Below, in pieces: positions 47,877-57,379 of a stretch of 64,000 nucleotides of DNA. Made by a program: the position numbers and the translations under genes. This stretch comes from Wyeomyia smithii (taxonomy: Eukaryota > Arthropoda > Insecta > Diptera > Culicidae), in assembly GCF_029784165.1 (NCBI RefSeq), contig NC_073695.1, positions 94,863,777-94,927,776 on the forward strand, written 5' to 3'. Under the pieces are notes generated by a model. It made no database searches and had not been told where the DNA came from. It was given only the letters and a program-made list of their open reading frames with translations. The first letter of the stretch is position 1, and every line of letters starts with the position of its first letter.

Positions 47877-49302
47877 GTCCTCGTTTTGCGCGTGCGCGGA
47901 ACGACATGATGGTAATGAGCGGGTTGGACACTACTCCAGACAACCTAGTTCAGAGTGTAACCGTTTCGGTTAGAAACCGTCGGAGATAACTGCTAAAGTT
48001 ACCACAGGGGGCATAAGAATATCGCACTGCCGTAGCACCTCGATTTTGAACAACGATGCTATAACCATAACCGATGAAACCCGAAGCAGTGGCGAAGATC
48101 AGCGGATCAACAGGCACATCCGATATTGGCGAGCTATCGTCAGCCATTGCAAATTGATCGCTCGATAAGCCCAGACCAATTTAGTTAAATAAAGTTAAAA
48201 GCCAGATAAGCCTAGAAAAGGTTAGTGTTTGAGCACGTGAACCTCAAAGAATAAATGAGGAGAGTGAATCAGATAAGCCTATCTAGCTCCGTATAACCTT
48301 AGGCGGAAGGTTGAGCTGATAGCTATTATATGCGATTAATTGGGCCTTTTGTGTTCCAATCAGGACCCAGAATTTGCAATATCGCTTCGTCGCAGGGATA
48401 GTACATTGGCCACGTGCAAGCCCTCCGTGCGATCGACCTACACGCTACGCCATCTTTACCATCAAAACCAAGCGTAGACAGTACGTCAGTCAGCGAAGTC
48501 ATTTGGATTCGGACCAACAAGCAAGACGAGCGAACGAGCCGTGGGACGGCGAAGGTTCGCTGAATTCCCCAATGGTTGCGGCCTGGGAGGAGGAGAGTTG
48601 CGGAAACAGCCAGCAGACAGCGGTATCGTCGACGTGACGGCATAGGTTGCCGAGCTACAGAGCAGCCAGCATCGGTAGCAGAGTTCTTCGGAGATATTGT
48701 ATGTAACTAGCATGTGATTAGACCTAAGATAAAAATGCATGTGCTTAGTTAAGACAAAAATGCCACGTGGTAGAGTAGAGTCAGGTTAAGCCCCCCTTAT
48801 CGTAAATATAGAGTGCATGTAAAACCCAACTGCTATTTTCGTCATATCGGCCGACCCTGAGAACCTTTGCAAACCTTGGAGAAGGTGTTCGAGAGAGATA
48901 GAGAGACATTGCTCACCTGGTTGAGGAGCTGAGGTGACAAGAGGATGTGTGAAGACTCGAACATCTGGAGGGCGGTTTGTGCAGCCGCCTCTCAAATAGT
49001 CCTAAGCAGTCCCAGGCAAAACAGGCAACAGGTTGACCACCAACACGCCAGTGTTAGCTAACTGCCAGTCGCCAGGTTAGTTAGCTAATTAGCTAAGAGA
49101 CTTATAGAGCCAGAAGGTTGCACAAAGCATAAAAGCCGCTCCCCGAAGCAATACTCAGCGGTCGTCCCGGTGAGTATTATGGGCTGGAGACAGGAGGGGT
49201 TTCAGTGGGTCCGGTCACTGATTCCAACCAACCCCACACTCCCTGAAGTTGGTCACTTCAGGGGTTTAGTTGCAAATTTCCCCTCCACCTGAAATAAAAA
49301 AA
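47877..49302 (+). pseudogene. R1-clade C-terminus, second half, and 3' UTR
   Basis: The frame continues from 42608 (RFARARNDMMVMSG) and ends in stops near 47987. The rest is long and non-coding and finishes with CACCTGAAATAAAAAAAA at about 49302, a poly(A)-like 3' end. TGGGTCCGGTCACTGATTCC near 49216 fits an R1-type 3' UTR from memory. The right part lies inside the first copy of the tandem duplication, and another insertion in 48150-48780 cannot be excluded. Confidence 0.6.
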
Positions 49303-49790
49303 AGGTATCGACGAACCCGTGGTTCAAGGAGTTGGATGTAGGTCGGGTTTTCATTTGCATGATGTCCAATCACTACAGATTTGACGCGCATCTCCGTCGT
49401 GTTGGGCTCGGGGACAGTGGTATTTGTTCCTGTGGTGAAGGTTATCACGACATAGAGCACGTTGTTTGGTCATGCCCTGTACACCGTGACGGCAGGTCTA
49501 AATCAATAGCTTCCCTCCAGGCCGAAGGTAGGCAGCCGGCTGTTGCTGTTCGTGATGTCTTTGCGAGCCATGACCTATCCTACATGTCCCTTATATACGT
49601 TTCCCTGAAATCCATCCATGCCCCAGTCTAGTCCTATTCCCTTCCGCCTACATCCAACCAAACGACGAGAATACGTTGAGACCCCGGATCAGGAACCAGC
49701 AACCACCGATGAATACAAGCCTACCAGGATTTCCAGGCTCAGTGGAACATCAAGACACGCAGTAAACAAAAAACTAGAATTGAAAAAAAA
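49303..49790 (+). pseudogene. I-clade ORF2 C-terminal fragment, duplication copy 1
   Basis: Matches 15292 onward of the full-length element: GLDVGR, MSNHYRFDA, CSCGEGYHDIEHVVWSC and the terminal KSIHAPV stop. A short in-frame deletion removes the SRL segment after CVM/CMM. It starts abruptly after the R1 A-tail. Confidence 0.85.
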
Positions 49791-49867
49791 ATATGTTAGT
49801 TTTAGTTCTCTTTTCGGGTTTCAATTGATTTTATTCGGTGAGATTTAATAAAACAAAACAACTAAAT

Positions 49868-49911
49868 AGTTTACGTTTCAGCTTACTAATTTTTCAGCCA
49901 TCCTCAGAACT
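49868..49911 (-). ncRNA. Hammerhead-like ribozyme motif, duplication copy 1
   Basis: The same core as 51938-51981 but on the minus strand, in the Penelope 3' region: CTGAGGA, short stem II, GAAA, CGTA and matching AGTT/AACT stem I. Details are given at the plus-strand copy. Confidence 0.5.
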
Positions 49912-50610
49912 TTAATTATACGAAAAAAAAAATACAAATTAAAATAATGTCACATATTCTTCGAAATATCACAAATATTACAAAACTTACAAACTATTTT
50001 TTCGTGTGCATAACCGTGTGGATCCCTCTAACTTCTATCCATTCTCATTTTGCGCGCGTTGTCGATCAGCAGGTTGATTTTTGTTCTCGTAGGTTAAGCC
50101 CCCCTTATCGTAAATATAGAGTGCATGTAAAACCCAACTGCTATTTTCGTCATATCGGCCGACCCTGAGAACCTTTGCAAACCTTGGAGAAGGTGTTCGA
50201 GAGAGATAGAGAGACATTGCTCACCTGGTTGAGGAGCTGAGGTGACAAGAGGATGTGTGAAGACTCGAACATCTGGAGGGCGGTTTGTGCAGCCGCCTCT
50301 CAAATAGTCCTAAGCAGTCCCAGGCAAAACAGGCAACAGGTTGACCACCAACACGCCAGTGTTAGCTAACTGCCAGTCGCCAGGTTAGTTAGCTAATTAG
50401 CTAAGAGACTTATAGAGCCAGAAGGTTGCACAAAGCATAAAAGCCGCTCCCCGAAGCAATACTCAGCGGTCGTCCCGGTGAGTATTATGGGCTGGAGACA
50501 GGAGGGGTTTCAGTGGGTCCGGTCACTGATTCCAACCAACCCCACACTCCCTGAAGTTGGTCACTTCAGGGGTTTAGTTGCAAATTTCCCCTCCACCTGA
50601 AATAAAAAAA

Positions 50611-51098
50611 AGGTATCGACGAACCCGTGGTTCAAGGAGTTGGATGTAGGTCGGGTTTTCATTTGCATGATGTCCAATCACTACAGATTTGACGCGCATC
50701 TCCGTCGTGTTGGGCTCGGGGACAGTGGTATTTGTTCCTGTGGTGAAGGTTATCACGACATAGAGCACGTTGTTTGGTCATGCCCTGTACACCGTGACGG
50801 CAGGTCTAAATCAATAGCTTCCCTCCAGGCCGAAGGTAGGCAGCCGGCTGTTGCTGTTCGTGATGTCTTTGCGAGCCATGACCTATCCTACATGTCCCTT
50901 ATATACGTTTCCCTGAAATCCATCCATGCCCCAGTCTAGTCCTATTCCCTTCCGCCTACATCCAACCAAACGACGAGAATACGTTGAGACCCCGGATCAG
51001 GAACCAGCAACCACCGATGAATACAAGCCTACCAGGATTTCCAGGCTCAGTGGAACATCAAGACACGCAGTAAACAAAAAACTAGAATTGAAAAAAAA
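50611..51098 (+). pseudogene. I-clade ORF2 C-terminal fragment, duplication copy 2
   Basis: Identical to the copy 1308 bp upstream, with no substitution seen. Confidence 0.85.
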
Positions 51099-51175
51099 AT
51101 ATGTTAGTTTTAGTTCTCTTTTCGGGTTTCAATTGATTTTATTCGGTGAGATTTAATAAAACAAAACAACTAAAT

Positions 51176-51219
51176 AGTTTACGTTTCAGCTTACTAATTT
51201 TTCAGCCATCCTCAGAACT
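51176..51219 (-). ncRNA. Hammerhead-like ribozyme motif, Penelope 3' end
   Basis: Minus-strand core downstream of the Penelope stop codon, the position where Penelope-like elements are known to carry minimal hammerheads. Identical to 49868-49911 through the tandem duplication. Confidence 0.55.
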
Positions 51220-51342
51220 TTAATTATACGAAAAAAAAAATACAAATTAAAATAATGTCACATATTCTTCGAAATATCACAAATATTACAAAACTTACAA
51301 ACTATTTTTTCGTGTGCATAACCGTGTGGATCCCTCTAACTT

Positions 51343-51908
51343 CTATCCATTCTCATTTTGCGCGCGTTGTCGATCAGCAGGTTGATTTTTGTTCTCGTAC
51401 ACCTCTCTAAGTTTTTTAACCATGCCAATGTATGTATTGGAGAACCCCAGTGCATCGCGTTGTAGATGCACTGATCTGTTCCCGCTCAGCTTAATGTGGA
51501 GAGCCTCCGCCGATATTCTGCTTTACTCTCTGGTAATCTGCTCTAGTATTCGAGTGCAGGAGAAATCGAACTCGTGTCCGTTCTCTATTGCGTGTTGCAC
51601 TAAGCCTGTTGTAGTTGTTTGTCTCCGTACGTCATATCGATGTTGGGCGAGGCGCTTTTCCAGCGTTTGTGAAGTCTGCCCCACGTATTCCTTGTCTGGA
51701 CAAGCTCCACATGCTACGCTATATACCAAGTTAGTTTTTTGCATTTTTGGTATGTTGTCTTTAAGTTTTGAGAAAACAGTGTTCTTAACTTGGTCCCGAG
51801 GTTTGTGCGACGCGATGATGTTAAGTTTGCGTAGTACTTTACCCACCTTCTCGCTCAGACATGGGATATACGGTAACGATACATATTTAGTTCTCTGTGA
51901 CGTTATTT
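51343..51908 (-). pseudogene. Penelope-like element: GIY-YIG endonuclease C-terminus
   Basis: Read on the minus strand, the fragment begins within the RT-EN linker (KYVSLPYIPCLSEKVG). It then has the GIY-YIG nuclease domain with the Penelope-type cysteine insertion (LVYSVACGACPDKEYVGQT, LEKRLAQHR, HAIENGHEF). It ends with the conserved tail (SAEALHIKL, LGFSNTYIG) and a TAG at 51343-51345. A TAA at 51523-51525 interrupts the frame after ITRE. Reverse transcriptase is wholly missing: a 5'-truncated copy. The 3' part of the frame is repeated in the upstream tandem copy. Confidence 0.88.
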
Positions 51909-52041
51909 TAATTTGTATTTTTTTTTCGTATAATTAAAGTTCTGAGGATGGCTGAAAAATTAGTAAGCTGAAACGTAAACTATTTAGTTGTTTTGTTTTA
52001 TTAAAGCTCACCGAAAAAAATCAATTGAAACCCGAAAAGAT
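51909..52041 (+). repeat. Inverted copy of the Penelope 3' end
   Basis: The sequence from TTATTTTAATTTGTATTTT to ACCCGAAAAGA is the inverse of 51110-51265. The endonuclease fragment is therefore bounded by inverted 3' ends, an arrangement known for Penelope-like elements. Confidence 0.8.
51938..51981 (+). ncRNA. Hammerhead-like ribozyme motif
   Basis: Elements in order: AGTT (stem I strand, 51938-51941), CTGAGGA (the CUGANGA core, 51942-51948), stem II GGCT/AGCT (51950-51953 with 51966-51969, one G-U), GAAA (51970-51973), a palindromic ACGT where a dimeric stem III would form, GTA as the NUH cleavage triplet (51975-51977) and AACT closing stem I. Penelope-like elements are established carriers of such minimal hammerheads. 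Activity is not shown. Confidence 0.55.
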
Positions 52042-52088
52042 TAAAGTTACGGTGATTCGAACCCGGAGAACATAGTTTTAATTCTAGA

Positions 52089-52200
52089 AATAAATTCAAT
52101 AAAAAATTTGCTTTTAGTTTTTAAGATACCTTAAAAATTAAAACACTAGAATTAACTGGCGCCGTTAAACATTCTTGCCGTGTCAAATAAATGTTGTGAA
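52089..52200 (+). mobile_element. Diverged I-element 3' end fragment
   Basis: Contains TTTAGTTTTTAAG, GGCGCCGTTAAACATT and GCCGTGTCAAATAAATGTTGTG followed by an A-run: the 3' end of an I element of a different subfamily from the full-length copy (one internal deletion, extra bases). TSD not resolved. Confidence 0.7.
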
Positions 52201-53764
52201 AAAAAACTCTTCCCTCTATGCTTAACTCTACTGCTTTCTTCAAACGTGGTACCTCGTTATGATCTTTTTTTAGCAGTGTTTTCATCTGTGTTTCAAAGTG
52301 AGGAATGGAAAGGAGCCTGAGAATAAATCCATGGAGCAGTTCCACAAAAAATGACCCAGTTTTATTGCCTTTCTCCTAGAAAGGTATAGCAATCACTTGC
52401 AAAACTGTAAGTATAAAAGTGCTCCAAAGGGCCGAATGGCATATATCACTCGACTCAGCTCGACGAGCTGAGCATTTTCTGTATGTGTGTGTGTGTATAT
52501 GTGTGTGTATGTGCAGATTTTTATTCTCCCTAACTTTTCTCAGAGATGGCTAGACCGATTTTCATGAAATTAACTGCAAATGAAAGGTCTCTTTGTCCCA
52601 TAAAACCCTATTAAATTTTATTGTAATCGGATTTTCAGTTTAGAGGTTATGTTTCAAAATGTAAAAATTATGAAACATCATTATCTCAAAACTTACACAA
52701 CCGATTTGAACAAAATTGATTTCAAATGAACGGGCTACCTGAAAAACCCTTAACTTTTGAGTTTCATTAAGATTGAATTTGTGGTTCAAAAGTTATGACA
52801 AGAAACGTGTTTTGAAGACTACTTAATCTTACTCATGTTTCTTAGAGATGGCTGAACCGATTTTCATAAAATTAGTGTCAAATGGAAGGTCTAGTTGCCC
52901 CATAAGACCCTATTGATTTGTTTTGCAATCGGACTATTACTTTAATATTAATATTACTACTATTAACATATTCCAAAGACTACTTGAACTCACTCACTTT
53001 TCTCAGAGATGGCTGACCCGATTTCCACAAAATTAGTGTAAACTAATAAGTCTAGCTGCCTCGTAACACCCTTTCGAATTTTACTGTAATCGGACTGTAA
53101 CTTCGCCTGTAAAGTACCAAAATGTGAAAATCACGAAACTTCATTATCTCAAAAACTACACAACCGATTTGATCAATATTATTACCAGATGAGCGGGCTA
53201 GTTAAGGATTAACTGATGAATTATGATTGAACACGTGGTTTCAAAGTTTGGCTGCCCTGTACGTTCCCATTTCATTTGATTATAATTGAACTTAAGCCAC
53301 CGTTATGTATTAAATTGTTAATAAAACCATGAAAGTCTATTATTTCACATGACTTATTTGAACATAACTAGTGTCATACGAACGAGTCATCTCTCAAACT
53401 TACAAATAACAAACTTCATAACAATTTGATATGTGGCTCAAAAGTTATGGAAAGAAAAGAAATCCAAAGACTATTTAAAACTATACCTGCTTTGATTGAT
53501 ATATTTATGTGGCTTCAACATAATTTAAATGTGGTTTTGTACTATTTGAACGTTTCATTGATTCCTTTCGATGTGTTCAAAGTCTGCAAATGCACAACGA
53601 ATCGGCCATAGGATATGATCAAAGTCAAAAGACAAATCGTTTGGTTTATCGGTTTTATTGGTTTTATCGAAATGACAACATCCTCGACTTTTGGCTTCTG
53701 TACATCGCCCTAATTCTGAATACATTCATATTGGGTGGTATTCGGTCATTTTCAGCAAATTTTC

Positions 53765-54460
53765 TGGCATCAATCTAACACCGGAAATACCCATATTGGG
53801 AGGTATTTAGTTATTTTGGTTGTTTTCCAGAAACTAACAGTGGTCGTCTTCAAATTCAAAATGGTGCCAAGGGTCAATGTTTGGTTTCTATGCATCATCT
53901 CGATTACGGAAATATCCATGTTGAGTATTATTTGGTCATTTTCGACTGTTTCCTATAAGTTGCCATTTAGCAATTCAAAATGGTGCCTGAGGTCAATTGT
54001 TAGCACATTGCATCATTCTGGTTCCAGAGATACTCATATTGGATGGTATTTGGTTATTTTAGGCTGTTTTTTACAAACCGGAAGTCGCCATCTTGAATTT
54101 CAAAATGGTATTTAATATAATTTCTGGCCTCTGAGCGTCATTCTGGCTGAAAAAAACACCCATATTGGGTGTAATTTGATCATTTTCGATTCCAGCTGCT
54201 GTGTATCATTCTAGATCCGGAGATACTCATGTTAGACGGAAATCGGCCATTTTTGGCTGTTTTCCAAAAACCACAAGTTGCCATCCTACAATTCATAATG
54301 GTGTCTGAAGTCGATTTGTGGCTCCAGTGCATCATTACGATTCCGAAAATACCCATATTGGGTGGTATTTGGTCGTTTGCCGCTGGTTTTCCGAAACCGG
54401 AAGTCGCCTTATTAGAATTCAAACTGGTATCTGTGGTCGAATTCAGCTCCTGTGTATCTT
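53765..54460 (+). repeat. Tandem repeat, unit about 120-130 bp, in copy C
   Basis: Units share CCCATATTGGGTGGTATTTGG, GCTGTTTTCCAGAAAC, GGAAGTCGCCAT, TTCAAAATGGT and GCATCATTCTGATTCCG, recurring near 53890, 54008, 54132, 54200, 54328 and 54452. One unit is shortened. Non-coding. Confidence 0.85.
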
Positions 54461-54462
54461 TC

Positions 54463-54593
54463 TTGTGGTCCCCGTGGCTCTGTGGTTAGCGATGTCGAGG
54501 ATCTTTTTGAACTGGAAATTTTCTCGACTCAGCACTGGGGCACGGTGTATCGTTGTACTTATCCTACACATGCAAAATGTGCCAAAAACAATA
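54463..54593 (+). mobile_element. tRNA-derived SINE, family 1, internally deleted
   Basis: Begins GTGGTCCCCGTGGCTCTGTGG and rejoins the family at GAGGATC...TTTTCTCGACTCAGCAC. The B-box segment is deleted, so this copy lacks the pol III promoter. Confidence 0.82.
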
Positions 54594-55278
54594 TCCAAAA
54601 TGTTGCCTGAGGTCGATTATGGAACATATTTGTTACCACTAAAAACATTCACCTACCAAATATGGTTCCATTTAGTTGATTAGTTCGCGAGATGTGCAGA
54701 AATTTGTGCAGAAACATGTGCTTCCATAAGAGGGAGGGGCGTCGAACCATTATCGACATATTTGTTACCCTTTAAAACATCCTTATGACAAATTCGGTTT
54801 CATTTGCTTGGTTTGTTCTTGAGTTGTGCAGAAATGTATGTTTCATTTGTATTGGACCCCTCCTTTCCAGAAGAGGGAGGGGTCTCAAACTATCATAGGA
54901 TCCTTTATCGGGACCAAAAACCCCTACATACAAATTTTCACGTCGATCGGTTCGGTAGTTTTCGAGCCTATATGGATCAAACAGACCGGACTACATTTTT
55001 ATATGTATAGATTACAACATCAATATTTTAGAACCTAAAGAGTGACATACATTTATTGGATTGAAGCGTTCATATAAATCTATTTTTACAAATAAAAGTT
55101 TGAATGAGAAAGGCTGGGTCTGACCGCTAGGGGGATTAATTTAGGTTTTTTTTTAAATTGTTATTTTCGATTTAGCTAAAAATTTGAATGGACATTTCTT
55201 AAGGCAAAAGATGCCATTTTATGCTATTGGTTGAATTTTTTGGTACACGACTTATTTTTGAGAAGCTATTAAAAAAAC

Positions 55279-56539
55279 CTAAATTAATCCACCTAGCGGT
55301 CAGACCCAGCCTTTCTCATTTAAACTTATTATTTGTAAAAATAGATTTACATGAACGCTGCTATCCAATAAAGCAATTTTTACTCTTTGGGTACTAAAAT
55401 ATTGATGTTGTAACTGAATTATAAAATTTAAAATTTGACTTGATTTCGAAAAATTCAATCACCAGCAATACCAGAAACGTTTAAATTGAACGATAACATA
55501 TTTAAATTATGTAGAGGCCACATATATTGATCAAAGCAGGTATAGTTTTGAATAGTCTCTGAATTTCTTTACTTTCCATAACTTCTGAACCACATATCAA
55601 ATTGATATGAAGTTTGTTATTTGTAAGTTTGAGAGATGACTCGTTTGTATGACACAAGTTATGTTGAAATAAGTCGTGTAATACTTGAGATAATAGACTT
55701 TCATTGTTTTATTAACAATTTAATACATAACGGTTGCTTTAGTTTGATTACAATCAAATGAAAAGGTAACGTATAGGGCAGCCAAATTTTGAAACAACGT
55801 GCTCAATCATGATTCATCAGTTAACCCTTAACAAGCCCGTTCATCTTATATCAATATTGTTCAAATCGGTTGTGTAGTTTCTAAGATAATGAAGTTTCGT
55901 GATTTTCACATTTCGATACATTACAGACGAAGTTACAATTCGATTATAGCAAAATTCAAAAGGGTGTTATGAGGCAGCTAGACCTTTCATTTGATACTAA
56001 TTCTGTGGGAATCGGGTCAACCATCTCTGAGAAAAGTGAGTGAGTCCAAGTAGTCTTCGGAATATGTTTCTTCCAATAGCTGGATTTCACATTTTTAAAT
56101 ATAACAGGCAAAGTAATAATCCGTTTGCGAAAAAAAAATCATTAGAGTCTTATGGGGCAACAAGACCTTCCATATGACACTAATTTTATGCAAATCTGTC
56201 CAGCCATCTCTGAGAAACATGAGTGAGATTAAATTGTATCCAGAACACGTTTCTTTTTATAACTTCTGAGCCACATGTCCAATCTTCATAAAATTCAAAA
56301 GTTAATGGTTTTCAGGTAGCTCATTCATTTGAGATTATTTTGTTCAAATCGGTTGCGTAGTTTCTGAGATATTGATGTTTCGTGATTTTTACATTTTGAT
56401 ACATACCCTCTAAACTAGAAATCTGATTACAATAAAATTCAATAAGGTCTCATAGGGCAACTAGATCCTTCATTTGCAATTAATTTCATTGAAATCGGTT
56501 CAGCCATCGCTGAGAAAAGTGAGTGAGAAAAAAAAGTTG

Positions 56540-56619
<80 letters not shown>

Positions 56620-56740
56620 TACATACAGAAAATGCTCAGTTCGTCGAAAGGGGTCGAGTGGTATATGACATTCGGCCATTGGGACCACTTTTATACCTTT
56701 GGTTTTTCCAGTGATTGCTATACCTTTCTAGGAGAAAGGC
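55279..56740 (-). repeat. Long non-coding repeat, copy D
   Basis: Reverse orientation, from CCTAAATTAATCC (left) to GGAGAAAGGC (right). It faces copy C across 133 bp, making a large inverted repeat. Confidence 0.85.
56540..56616 (+). repeat. (AC)n microsatellite
   Basis: About 35 AC dinucleotides with two ACAT interruptions, within copy D. Equivalent to the GT run in copy B. Confidence 0.95.
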
Positions 56741-56803
56741 AAAGAGCTTTTTTGATGATTATAAATATTTTAGGGCCAAAACGGTTTGTTTGATCGGTGT
56801 GAC

Positions 56804-56900
56804 GCCTTATGTATGAAGGAGTGTTGATGATAAAGTTCCCTGTAGAGGTTGTGACCGTCGACTTTGCGGACGACTTGATCGGCGAATGTTAGACTGAGTC
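56804..56900 (+). pseudogene. R1-clade RT crumb
   Basis: Translates to LMYEGVLMIKFPVEVV then DFADDL, paralogous to the NVMYDGVLKFKFPVGVV and GFADD segment at 38573-38640. It includes the catalytic FADD but almost nothing else of the element. Confidence 0.7.
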
Positions 56901-57371
56901 CAGATTCAGTCGAGAGTGTGTACGGATACGGCAGTAATTGGATAATGATCAAAGATTTCAGTGAAATAAACAATATTATCACATTGTGCAAAAAAATAAT
57001 AGAAAAGCATATTATTCATCATATTTCCAAGCACCACCCTACAGTACCAAAACACCTGTTCTTAGCCGCAAAGCACCGCTTAAACGTCACTAACGCCAAT
57101 ATGTTGCTAATGTGTACCGAACATCAACCGTCGGTCTTTTAGCTGATATAAAATTTTCAAAAACCTCTACAGAAAACTGCGACGGTAGTTGTGCCGTTCT
57201 GTGCTTTGCGTCTCTCGATTCCGTCGGTTGCGTCGGGTTTTCCGTCGGTTCTTCCTGCGGGGTGTCCGCGACCGTTCGTTGGCGCGCGAGCGGAAGGTAC
57301 ACACACACGCTGGCGACGCGGTGCTGCTGGTGGGGTCTTTGGGACCACGACGGTGCGGTAGACCGAAAATT

Positions 57372-57379
57372 TATATAAG
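57372..57379 (+). promoter_or_regulatory. Possible TATA-box promoter
   Basis: TATATAAG in TTTATATAAGGACTC, preceded by an unusually GC-rich 200 bp (57190-57360). CAG/GTCAGT at 57426-57434 would make a good splice donor just downstream. No coding exon could be attached and no clear initiator lies at the right spacing. Host gene start, or LTR/element promoter; weak. Confidence 0.25.

Larger units (their letters stand above)
48783..51398. repeat. Exact 1308-bp head-to-tail tandem duplication
   Basis: 48783-50090 and 50091-51398 appear identical by eye, including the A-runs, with no spacer between copies. The unit contains the R1 3' UTR end, an I-element fragment and the 3' end of the Penelope element. 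The right edge (51398/51399) lies within the Penelope coding frame, which continues intact only from copy 2. Confidence 0.93.
52367..55145 (+). repeat. Long non-coding repeat, copy C
   Basis: Starts GCCTTTCTCCTAGAAAGG, ends AATTTAGG before a T-run. It contains the roughly 300-bp TCTCAGAGATGGCT units, an expanded CCGGAAGTCGCC array (53.77-54.46 kb) and a SINE. Head-on to copy D. Confidence 0.85.

Noticed and set aside
56439..56714. ORFs encoding poly(Val-Cys) or poly(Thr-His)
   Set aside because: Translations of the AC/GT microsatellite, not genes.
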